The notes beneath the pieces are model-generated. The model was not told where the DNA came from. It was given only the letters and a program-made list of their open reading frames with translations, and searched no databases. 64,000 nucleotides of DNA from Lactarius indigo (lineage: Eukaryota > Basidiomycota > Agaricomycetes > Russulales > Russulaceae), in NCBI GenBank assembly GCA_025766275.1, contig JAFKAC010000001.1, positions 3,224,001 to 3,288,000 on the forward strand. Reading direction: 5' to 3'. Positions within the stretch are counted from its first letter, which is position 1; every line of letters starts with the position of its first letter. The translations under genes were made by a program, and so were the position numbers. Positions 1 through 10,817 of the stretch are shown one piece after another.

Positions 1-3000
1 CACCGCTGTCGGGTGTCTGGGTTCCAGCGGCGGTGCAAGCGGGAGCTCTTCGAGCACGCGTCTTTTACGCTTCAAGCCGTCCGGGAATTGGTTTGGCGGG
101 CGTTGCACGTCCTTGAGCAAGCTTTCAAAGAATGCTTCGCGCTGAGCCGCGCTGGGATGGGTGACTTCGACACGATTCTCTCGTGTAGGGCCGAACCACG
201 ATCGCACATCCCGTGGAAGAGAAGTAAAGGACCCATCAACGATGGCGAGGAGAAGGATGGGGTCGGTCGGAGCGAGTGTACCTAGCATAGCATGAACGGT
301 GCTGCGGGCGGTTTCTGATACAGCGCCACACCAGCCCAGGAGTGAAGGAATGTAGATGATAGAAGGTTGGTGACGCTTCGCCTCCACAAAGAGCTGAACT
401 ATCGCAGCCTCACTTGTCTAACAAGAAAAGAAATAGCTCGTCAGGTACCAAACTCGAGGATGCTTGTAAAGCGGAGACAAACCCTCGTTGAGTCTGACAA
501 GAGAGTTCCAAGATCTAAATTCTGCACGTGATAACCTTCGAGGTGATGGAGGGCCGCAGTGCCAATATAGTTCTGACCCATACCCACTGACCCATGAAGA
601 ACTATCCTCGGTCGGTAGATTCGTAGGGTCTCCATCGCTAGTCCTATTGTCAGCCATATAGCAGTGGTCATTCAAAGCAACTTACATTGTAGCATAAGCT
701 CGCGCTCTAGACCACCGTCTTCGCCCTCCTCCTCCCATTCGGCTTCCTCGACAGCGGTGCGTTTCTTTCCGACGGGTAACGCCTTATCAATCACACCCTT
801 GACCCTGTCCAGAGACTCAGAAAGTAAGGGGACGAGCTGCGTCGGTAACGGAGAAGCCACAGATGAAGAAGAACGAGCAGAGGAGGGTACAAGTTCTAGT
901 GGCAATTGTAAGCCGCAATTTAGTATGAGTGTGATCCCAAGGAGAGTGACCCACTCTTCACAGAGATCATGAAGTCTCGTAACCTGACTTCGATCGTCTC
1001 TGGCTTGAGTAATAGACGGTCGTTCGATTTATATATCTGTGGATACCGCCGCTGTACCGCATTTAAGGCTGCCTCTGTACAGAGGGCCTACCATTGGATG
1101 TCAGAAACAGTCAAGGACCTGCGCAAGCACGTATATGTGCCACGGACGTACCCTTAAGTCAGCGCCAGCATAGCCTTTCGTGAGCTTCGCCAGGCCGACA
1201 ACCTGTTCTTCACCTCTCTCGCCTTCCCACCCTGCCCACTCTTTCGTCATAATTCTCAAAATCTTCTCCTGGCATCGAGAGTTGGTAACGGAAAGTAGAA
1301 CTCTCTGTCGAACCGTCCTGGCCGTCTTAACGCCGGGTCTACGGCGTCTGGCCGATTCGTTGCGCCGATAACGACTACCTGCCCTCGACCGTCCATGCCA
1401 TCCATTAATGCGAGTAATGTAGAAACAATTGAAGCGTGAATCTGGTCCTGTTTGGACGAGCGTACGGGGGCAAGCCCATCAATTTCATCAAAGAATATGA
1501 TGCTGGGTTGACTATTACGCGCTTCTTCAAACAAGAGGCGAAGTTGTCGTTCTGCTTCGCCGACCCATTTCGAGAGAACGTCAGCACCCTTGCGCATGAA
1601 AAACGCTGAATGAAGTTCAGCGGGCACGTCAGGCACATCTACGTGAATGGGGCTTGTGCTTACAGATGCCTTTCCCATTAGAACGACAACTAGCAGCCAG
1701 GGCACGAGCAAGAAGCGTCTTCCCAGTACCCGGAGGTCCATGAAATAGAACCCCTCGGGGAGGAGTGAGGCCAAATCTTTGGAAAACCTCGGGATAAAGC
1801 AGGGGGAGGAGTGTCATTTCCTTCAGTGAATTGATATCTAGTGGGCCGTCAAGAGGCATTTAAAAAGGACAGATGAAGAGACAGACGATCGTCCAGTCCA
1901 CCGACTTCATTGAAAGTTACATTCTGATTTACTCCAAGTGGGTCGGCATCTGCCAAAGCTGGCCAAAGATATGCATAACGTTCGCGTGAATGTGCACAAG
2001 ACTCACCAGCATCCCCGACCTTACCAAAGTTGGCTGGTGTGCCAGCCGCGGCAGCCAGATCTCCAGGTAGAATACTCCCAACACCACCTGTGAATGCGGG
2101 ATTTCCGAACCCTTTTCGCGGCGCTCTTGGCGCGTCCGAATCCTACATGACTTGAGTCACATAGGTATAGCATATAGACACAAATGCCACACACCGAGTC
2201 ATCCCCAGGAAGACCAAGAAATCGACTCAGCTCTGCGCCATTCGCACTCCAACCTGGGCCTTTCTTCGCGCCGCTGCGGTTCCAGTTGCTTCGCCCACCT
2301 CCACTCCTACCCGAAGTAGGTTTTGGAGGGGCGAACGGTATTTCATCAAGCGGCGGTGGGATGGCGTAGTTAACTTTAGCACGTTGGCGCAGCGCGTAAG
2401 GTTTCCCGTCGCTCGGGAGTACCTCGTCGTCTCCTTCACCATTGACCTTCGATATCTCCTTCTGCATCCTCCTCGACAACAAGGTCGGACGACGCTTCTG
2501 GTACGGCATCCTCCATCGAGTCATCTGCGGAGTCGTTCGCTTGATCGAGGTCAACATAACCGTCCGCATCCTCCGCATCACGGGTACTACGGCGAGACCG
2601 CAAACCGGGTCGCCTGCTATCGCGCGACTGCAATCGGGAGGACGAAATGTGAGAGCCACGACGAAGTCGACGGTTTGGCGAACTCTTGGGAAGGTCCGGC
2701 TTTTTGCTTTGACTGCGTGTGGCATACCGGCGCCCCTTGCCCGACCCCTCTTCGTCGCTGCTAAGGACGACAGCGCTAGGTCTAGAGCGGAGCCTCCTCC
2801 TCATCGAGGGAGGTGCTTCCTCTTCGTCGACGTCAGCCTCGCCATTCTCGTGGTGTTCTTGGCCGTAACCCGCCCTCGCGAGAGGGTCGGGTTCACTGTC
2901 AGACTCTTTGTACTTTGCAATGGCGACACGTCTACCACGCATAGATCTCCCATATATAGTCGGGGGCTGGGGATCCTCGTCTTCGCCTTCTGCGTCCTCT

Positions 3001-3230
3001 TCGTGCATGCCGTCGAGATCCATAGAGGCATTGCTTTCGTGGTATTCCGAGCCTGAGGCCAGGCTGTGTGCTGATCCGATACTGTTTCTGTTGCGAAGTT
3101 GCATGGGAGAAGGAATCTTGATTGTGACAGGAGCAGTGGACTGAACGGGGAAATTGAAGCCGCCGATGGTGTGGGGTAGTGAAGCCGTAGAATAGTTCAG
3201 TGAGTAACTTTCGGGATGGTTTCCTTGCAT
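1..3230 (-). CDS. YTA7: Yta7/ATAD2-like AAA ATPase, C-terminus cut by window edge
   Basis: Chromatin-associated AAA ATPase of the Yta7/Abo1/ATAD2 family, which acts on histone H3 and nucleosome density. The N-terminus (about 3230-2230) is acidic and basic low-complexity sequence ending in a conserved-looking [16 protein letters not shown] stretch. The first AAA domain shows Walker A GPPGTGKT (near 1725), Walker B IIFFDEID (near 1490) and a [20 protein letters not shown] segment. The second AAA module (about 900-1) carries [15 protein letters not shown] and [17 protein letters not shown], so its P-loop lacks the GKT residues, as expected for the inactive AAA2 of this family. The bromodomain expected in the family would lie beyond position 1. 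Several short introns interrupt the gene, for example after GGLDD near 1888 and around 2150-2190. The ATG at 3230 is the most upstream in frame; MQLRNRNS at 3104 is an alternative. Family assignment is secure. Confidence 0.92.
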
Positions 3231-4103
3231 CGAAACCGGAAAGCCAAGCCAGAGAACTTGGCTGTTCCAAGAAGGGGGCTACGTCGGAGTGAATGAACAG
3301 GAAGAAACGCAACTGCAGCGAAAGTGAAATCGAATCGAAACCGACAAAGCGTGACGCTGCAACACTCACGTCACGCGTTTGTCACGATTTGTCACACGTT
3401 TCGCCACCGCCCCATCACCTCCTCGTCAACGTACCGTTCAACCTTGTTACCATCCGCTTGAATCATTTTCGTCAAACGGACCGGATTTCAAGTCAGAATT
3501 TCTCCCATGATCGTTTCTGTTTTTAAAGCGGAAAACCGGGAAAGATAGCGGTGAGAATTTAGCAAAATGACTGGGACAAAATTCGAGTGAATACGATGCA
3601 TAATAACGGGTGAACGTGGTGGAAGAGCCAGAGAAAGGTGAGTCGTTTTTGCACTCATTTCTTCGTCGTAACTTGTCTCCCAGCCATCCACTTTGCACGC
3701 CTTGGCGGCCGTTGCCGGAAAGCCGTGACACAGTCACGAGACCCCAGCCCCCTGACTCACAGCAACGACAATTGTGAGGTTTCATTCCTGCCATGAATTA
3801 TATTTTTTTCGATAGAGAGGTCGCTTTTACTCGTCTGGCATCTATCAATATTTTGAATGGGTAGTGAGGATTTTTATCAAGATCTTTAGTGCAATCTGCA
3901 TTACTTTCAGGCTCGTGTCGGTGTGTCACGTCTGGGGAGCGTCGTCAAGTTGAACCTATGGTGGGTGGCCAATGATTTTGCTTCTAGTAGTTCACTCAAG
4001 ATCTCAAATATTAGCCCCATTTTCACGTCTTAATAATGTGTCTCAGAATTTTACACCGTCGTCGTAGTAAATATATCTCCTTTACTTAGACCATGTGCAC
4101 CCC
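3231..4103. other. Intergenic, upstream of the Yta7-like gene
   Basis: About 870 bases between the 5' end of the Yta7-like gene and the 3' end of the GH85 gene, both on the minus strand. Short ORFs occur on both strands but none resembles a protein family or shows splice support. It probably holds the Yta7 promoter and 5' leader. Confidence 0.6.
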
Positions 4104-6686
4104 TCATTCAGGTGTATCTACAAATACACATCTTTCCCATTCCATCACCTCACCGCGATCAGTGACACCCTGCACGTAAAATCGTTTCTCCTTCAAGTCT
4201 TTGACCACGTCTGGCAGAAGTGCCAGGTCCACATAAAAGCGATTCGTACGTCCGTCGAGGCCCGTGGTGCCTATGAACGTTGCTTTGTTGGGACCACCTA
4301 GCGCAGCGCCCGCATATATGTTGAAATATGAGCACGATAGAAACGCACGGTTTGAGCTATCGAGGCTCCATAGCGGCGTCGGACTATCTACCGCGGGTGT
4401 GGGGACCGGAAGGGAGATAGGTGGGAAGACCGCGGCCATTTCCCACGTCAATACTCCGGAATTGCCGCCTTCTTTGCGTTGAAAATCGGCCCAGAGAATC
4501 TGCGGGGACGCCAAGGAGAGATGAGGAGTGGGTGTTGGCAACGCCGAGTACACGGCGAGCTGGCCTAATAGGATGGAGAACTGAAGTTTCCGCAAGGTAT
4601 CTTCGGTAGCGAACCCCACCACAAGACCCACGACAACTGGCGCCTCCTTCTGTTGGGCGGAAAGCGTAAATGTCAGTGTCTGGCGCGTCCAGCCGGCTGC
4701 AAGATCCTCTGCGGTCGATATAGTAGAAATGTCCAATGTGGATCCATGACACTTTACTGATAGTCCAATGTCGACATCAACTGGGGGCTCCACGCCAGAT
4801 TGGGCCTTGAAGACGATATGCACAGTATACCGGAAATGTGGGGCGACGCTGAGTGTTTGTATGGGTAACCACACGCAGCGGAAAAATGCATCCTCCGCAT
4901 CCGAACCCGTGACGTCGAAAGTGACACGCAAGCTGTTCCCGCCTAGCCACGCATCGTCGAAGTAGAGAGTGGAAGATGCTTTGGGGACAGGTTCTGTACT
5001 TTCCCTGTCCACCCAATGCACTGCCGGTCGTGGCCAGAGTTTATCGCCAAGCGCACCCTGCTTGTCAACGTCGGTCCAACCGGCGTCAGTGGGCGCCAAC
5101 ACCTCCCTACCATTGACGAACCATGCAAACCCAACACCCGGGGAAAATGTAGTGCAAAAAGGGAAAAGAGCAGGGTCCGGTGGCATGTGAGTTGGGAAGA
5201 AATCACTGAAGGGACGGAAAGGTCCATGGAAGCAATCGAGCTCCCCTTCTTGACGCTTCACCATCGACGGTACATCCACATTTTCATTGGAGACGGCAGG
5301 TCCAATCCATAGGCGCCGCTCAGTCTCCCACCATGAGCTCCAATTAAAGCCTGGTCCATCCTGTCTTGTTTCCCAGGTCCAACCTGGACCAAAGAGCGCG
5401 ACGCTTAACCCCAACGAGACAGGTTCTATATGCTCGAGTGCGCGGTAAGAGCCGAAGCCACCACCACCGTGACTCCCACGGCCCCAAACATCGATGCCAG
5501 TGTAAATATCCTGTAGGGTTTTGTTCGGCTGGACGTTCGGCGGTGTGGATATTAACGAAGGGTCAAGGCTCCGGAAAAACTTTGCAGTATATGATGGGTA
5601 CGTGGGGGACCACTAAGGGAAAAACGATCAGCTACCCACTTATTCCTAGATGGCTCCGGCGCTCACAGTGTAGTTGGTAAAAAAACCCGTAGATGGTAAG
5701 AAAAACGGTAAGTTATAGTTGTTCAGTCGATCTTGCCATCGGACTTGGCCGTTGAAGATCACACTGTCGTACCTACGTGGTGATATGAGATACGTGGCTG
5801 GCTAGATGTTCTCGGATCTAGTTATTCACCAGATGACCTCGGCATGAGGGCCGACCTTGGCTTTGAGTTCCGCCTGGAGAAGTGAAACCCACGCGGTGAG
5901 GGCACGAGAATGGCCAATGCCACTATCCGCACGAAGGTGCCATTCAAAATTCAGTAAATAACCATCAAACCCGCGCTGGTGTGCAAGATACGCAAGCAAG
6001 CGAGCATAGTGGTGAGAGATGGAAACAGGAGATGTCTCAACGGAAACGGGGACTGCAGGTCCAGTCCTTGAAGCAGGCAGTCTGCCAAAGAGCAGCCGAA
6101 GGCAGTCAGCCTCGCTCTCAGAGTGTTCAAATATCCTGGGAGAAATCGTCAGATTGTTCCTCTATCGGCTATATCCGGCATACAAAGTTCCCAGCATCTT
6201 GACGCCTTGGCGATGGGCTGCCGATACCCATCCTGAAGGTGGGACCGTGACCCGATGGTGAGAAAAGCTAGATAGAGCGGTCAGAAAGGAAGAGGATGAC
6301 ATTTGTGTCGACTTACTAGATAAAACTATCGCATAGTGGCCAGAAGTTGAAGGTATACGTGGCCTCTTCCGGTTTCTCTGAGTAGCCACCCTGAAGCAAG
6401 TAAGTTCAAGAACAAATAAAACAAAATCACGACCATAATACCTTAAAATCATGGCAGACCTTAACTCAAGTATGTTGTGAATAATCTCAAGTTTAGAAAG
6501 TCTCGATTATACCAAAAGCCTTCCTCGGGGTGGAGTAGTTTGAGATTGATGGCGAGGGAGATAAGGTACAACACGATAGGTGGCAAGAGATGCGGTATCT
6601 GACCAGGTATCCAGCTCGGCCAGAGACCGAAAGAAAGGGCTTTCGTCTCTAGCTAAAAGGGAATGGCCTTTACCAGATAACGGCAT
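4104..6686 (-). CDS. Cytosolic endo-beta-N-acetylglucosaminidase (ENGase, GH85)
   Basis: Glycoside hydrolase family 85 enzyme that cuts the chitobiose core of free or protein-linked N-glycans in the cytosol. The spliced N-terminus begins MPLSGKGHSLLARDE and continues FFRSLAELDTWSD, VVPYLPRH, then LLVCHDFKGGYSEKPEE, matching the family's opening VLPYxPR and LLVCHDxKGGY signatures. Next come GWVSAAHRQGVKMLGTL and the catalytic segment FDGYLLNFEWHL near 5950, where Asn and Glu of NFE are the substrate-assisted pair. YTGIDVWGRGSHGGGGFGSY lies near 5470. The C-terminal part (5414-4104) is one long beta-rich exon with no obvious break. No signal peptide is seen, consistent with a cytosolic ENGase. 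Start ATG at 6686 is chosen because it opens the frame shortly before the conserved PYxPR region; 6725 is possible. An 18-nt micro-exon (6442-6459) encodes VCHDFK. The gene faces RNA14 across about 150 bases. Confidence 0.9.
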
Positions 6687-6838
6687 CTTGGATGTTGCCA
6701 CTAGCAATTGGCATGTAGGGGACACAGGCTCGTAGGCGTGGGAACTCTGAATTAGCTAAGCGCGGCGACTCTTTGAGGTGTGCTAACTTGAACTTGTTCC
6801 GCTCAGGCGTTTGTGTAGTCATTGCTTTCCATTGTACC
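6687..6838. promoter_or_regulatory. Short divergent promoter between ENGase and RNA14
   Basis: The start codons of the GH85 gene (minus, 6686) and RNA14 (plus, 6839) are only about 150 bases apart, so both promoters must share or overlap this interval. No TATA box is obvious. Confidence 0.5.
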
Positions 6839-9800
6839 ATGGACGGCAGCTTGGCCTCAGCACAGCAACTCTCCATCGGTGTTGGAGGCGTCCCTCATGA
6901 CATCTCCGCTCCTGTTTCTCTTCAACATGTGCCCGAATCCGCAACCGAAGTCAAGCCAGAAGAGTCGAATACGAAGCTAGAGTCGCCGAGTAGTGAAACT
7001 GTTCAGTCAACTGCCGATATTTTGCAAGTGTTACAAAAGCTTCAAGCCCAACAATCTGTCACGCCTCCCACCCCTCAATCCACCTTCTTTTGCTCCCCAA
7101 CTGGAGCCACAGCCCACCCCAGTTGTCGCGAAGGAGGAGCCGCAACCCACACCCGTCACTGCCCCGGAAGAGCCGGTTTCTGAATGGGATGCACTCCGAG
7201 CTAGTTTGCGCGAAAATCCCCACGATACAGAGGGGTGGAACAAGCTTGTGCGACTCGTTGAAGACTCTGGAGACCTCGAAAGGATAAAAGAAGCATACGA
7301 AAGCCTTCTTAAGATGTATCCGAATACCGTGCGCAACCCGCGATCGGTCGTAAACGATTTTCTGACATGATCATGTCCAGTGGTCCGCTCAAATAGCCTA
7401 TCTCAACCACTTTCTTGTGCCGGGCCACTTTAAATTCGCGGAAGACCACCTGTTCACACGGTTCCTAAGGACATCTCCCGCGGTAGAACTCTGGAAGTTC
7501 TACTTGACCTACATTCGGTATGCTGCGCTTACACGTCTGATCTCGTTTCTCCCGCTGAGCTGAGGACCTAACCTGGAATCAGAAGGATTAACGTCGATCC
7601 CTCCACGCGAGACATCGTTCGCAAGGCTTATGAGTTTGCGCTCAATCACGTGGGTCAAGACAAAGATAGCGGTGAGATCTGGTCGGATTATATCCAGTTC
7701 TTGCGATCCGGTGAGGTGTGTTATGATCGTCTGCTAAGCTCTTGCTCGGAAATTCGGAATCTGAGTTCATGTTCCTCCTACTTGACCTTTAATTTCATCT
7801 TGACTCTCTTTGTCTGTCCTTCCGAGTGATCTTGCGCGTGTGCGTGTGATGGACATGCGACCAGGTTTCGGTCATGTCGCCCCATCTTGCCACTACCTTT
7901 GGAGACAACATCTCGTTGTGAAGCCGACACTCACGTTCATTGCAATTCTAGACGAATTCAACATGGGAAGAGCAACAAAAGATGGACGCACTACGCAAAG
8001 TGTATCATCGCGCTGTCCAGATTCCTCTCGAGAACGTCGAAACTCTTTGGTCGGAACTAGAAACGTTTGAAAACAACCTCAATCGAATTACGGTGAGTGG
8101 TTCTTACTATTAAACTCAAGTGTCACTAATCCAAATTCGCACATATGCAGGCGAAAAAGTTTCTGAGTGATCTCTCCCCATCATATATGCAGGCTCGCGC
8201 CGTTCTTCGTCAGCTTCAGCGCCATCTTGGTCCACTTTTCCCCCCTCCGCCACCATCTACCCCATCTCGGCCATACCTTTATCTCCCCCCCAAGCCGACG
8301 TTCAATGCCGCAGAACGCGCCTTGGTTGGCGCATGGAAAAGTTATTTGCGTTGGGAAGAAAGCAACCCATTGGAAATTGACGAACAGGATCGGAACACCT
8401 TCGTTACACGCGTGCAAGGTGTATATCGCAAAGCAGTCATCCGTATGCGTTTCTTCGGCGAGATTTGGTGAGTGGGATTGCCCCTACGCCTACATGAAAC
8501 TGACGAGCTCGGTCAGGTATATGGCATACGTTTGGACCAACAGCATTGGTAAGACAGAGGAAGCCATAAATCTTTTGAAGGCGGGGATCGAAGCAAACCC
8601 GATGAGGTAAGTCTTACGTCTCAGTAAAAGTCCTTTAAACACTATGCTCACAAATCCTTGATCCTAAGCTTTCTCCTGAATTTTGCATGCGCGGAGGCAT
8701 TGGAGCTTCAAGGGAATTTGGAGGAGGTGCACAAAGTCTTTGAACGCTTCCTCGAAGCGCTCCGTCGCGACCTCGATAGTCACGAGGCCCGAATAGTCAC
8801 ATCTGCTACGTCTTCAACGGTGTCGACTGGTGCCACGGATGTCCCCAGTTCGCAAGGAACCGACGTTGTTCCGGCCAATGCGTCATTCACAACACAAACC
8901 GACGAAAAGCCACCTCAGAATAAGGAACTTTCTGAAAAGCGCCAAGAATATGGCCTGGCGTGGACGGTTTATATGCGTTTCGCGCGTCGTGCGGAAGGGC
9001 TCAAATCAGCGCGGGCTGTGTTTGCTCAGGCGAGAAGAGATAAATGGACACCCTGGGAAGTTTATGAGTCTGCAGGTATGTTGTTTTGCACTCCCGTTGA
9101 AAAAAAAAATGACAGTTCGCAGCAATCGCGGAGTATCATCTGACGAAGGACGTTCGTACCCCCACTCGGATCTTCGAGAAAGCCCTCGAAACTTTCAACG
9201 ACGAAGTAGACCTCATAGCCCACTACCTGGGTTTCTTGTTATCGGTTAACGATGAAAATAGTGAGTAAATAGTTGGACGAGTTCGTGGCCCTTTCTTATT
9301 TGGTTATAGACGCCCGTGCGTTGTTCGAGCGCGTTATTGGCACTTTTCCTCCTGATCGTGCGCGACCTCTCTGGGAACGTTGGGCACGCCACGAATATCA
9401 ATATGGTGACCTTGCCGCTGCTCAGAAACTGGAAAAGCGCATGGCAGAAGCTTACCCTAATGGTAAGAACCTGCGACGTTCTGGCCCACGACCTCTCTAA
9501 CTTCGTGTCAGACCCACCGATCAAGCGTTTCGCCCAACGCCACACCTACCATTCGACGGATGCTATCGCAGCGCGCGATCTCGGCGTTGCGATCGTGCGG
9601 CAAAACAGTGTCACAGCCAGTTACAGTGGCTCCAGCAATTCGCTCGGGCGCACGGAAACACAGACATCGCTCCTGGCGAGTGGCAACACGCCACAATCCA
9701 CTCCAGCTCCAACGGCTCCGCCAGTGCAACACAAGCGAGCGCCCTCCCCAGATCACAAACGACGGGATTCCGACTCGCATGGGCCTGCGCAGTATAAGAG

Positions 9801-10317
9801 AGCACGAGCCACTTCACCTGGACGCGATCGCGATCGATGGGATAGCCACGCAGGTGGGAGGAAGAGGTATAATAGCCCAAGCTGGGATCGTGATCGCGAT
9901 CGCGATGCTCCACCGCCTCCGCAAGCACCCCAACGGCGAGCGCGAGAGAATGAGGAAGAAAAAACGGTCAATATCCCATCGGTCATTTCGTGGTTCGTCG
10001 GCACACTGCCGGGACCGAGTGCGTTTCGATGGTAAGTGGCCCTATATGCAGTCGTCGATCTTCGGCCCTGACGACCATGGGCAGGACCTGTGTTCCGCAC
10101 GGATGACTTGATGCAAGTGTTTCGTGGCGCCGTTATTCCAAGTGTGACAGGTCGCTCCCGGAGTCCGCCTCCGCCCGCACCGCGAGCAGGTGGGCGTCGC
10201 ATTTTTTCTGTTTTTAATCCCCCGCTAGCGCTGACGCAATGACTGCAAGGGAGCGGGAGGCCACCGCCGGACTACGGCCCTTATCAGGGTCCGGGGGGCG
10301 GACGACGACGATATTAG
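6839..10317 (+). CDS. RNA14: Rna14/CstF77-like mRNA 3'-end processing factor
   Basis: HAT-repeat scaffold of cleavage factor IA that dimerises and binds Rna15 during pre-mRNA cleavage and polyadenylation in the nucleus. After a disordered Pro/Glu-rich N-terminus the HAT repeats begin with [20 protein letters not shown] and run through [66 protein letters not shown] and [16 protein letters not shown] charged RD/RE-rich segment (about 9750-9960) precedes the C-terminal monkeytail-like [15 protein letters not shown] and [14 protein letters not shown]; the protein ends [10 protein letters not shown]. Introns are mostly 50-60 nt; one at about 7715-7950 is longer. Reading from [11 protein letters not shown] into VFRTDD breaks frame at the TTT of 10024-10026: either an extra T, or an alternative donor at 10019 with loss of a few conserved residues. 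It converges with HRP1. Confidence 0.9.
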
Positions 10318-10817
10318 GGTGTGAGCTGCGGACTGCCTGGACGCTGTTGTGTGCGAGTGGTCTGCATTCCAATTTCGTGCTTGTACTGCGCTCCCCGCGA
10401 GACGGACGTCACTCGAGTCGTCGGCTACCCGAAGTAAAATATAGCGAATGCTTTATGCATTTATATGTTCCCTCTCATACACCGTTGATGAGGGGAAGAG
10501 CGCAATTTGGAGAATGGGGAGGAAGCTGAGCGAAGCCAGTAGTTCCCGCGTCTTTGATAAAATAAAGCCATATTAATAAACTGAGCATCGGACAGTGGAC
10601 TCGCAAGTATGCATTAGAAGCCTAGAAGTACTAGCGGCTCTAAGGAATACAGAGAAACAAAAGAACTAATAAGTGTGGCCTCTTCAAGTCGCTCATACTG
10701 TAGCTTAGTAGAAGTAGATGGCAGAACAAGAATTACTGAGAACTGTCGTCCGTAACTAAACAAGCTTTTAGACCCCCTTCTCCTACTACCCCCCTTACAG
10801 CCAAGTGCTTGTATGAT
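10318..10817. other. Convergent intergenic region RNA14/HRP1
   Basis: About 500 bases separating the stop codons of RNA14 and the HRP1-like gene, so it holds both 3' UTRs and poly(A) sites. Several A/T-rich stretches such as AATAAAGCC at about 10560 could act as polyadenylation elements. No coding signal is seen. Confidence 0.6.

Noticed and set aside
2442..3056. Long plus-strand ORF (204 codons) opposite the Yta7-like N-terminus
   Set aside because: It is antisense to a recognised exon, has no family resemblance, and its openness follows from the biased composition of the acidic/basic low-complexity region.
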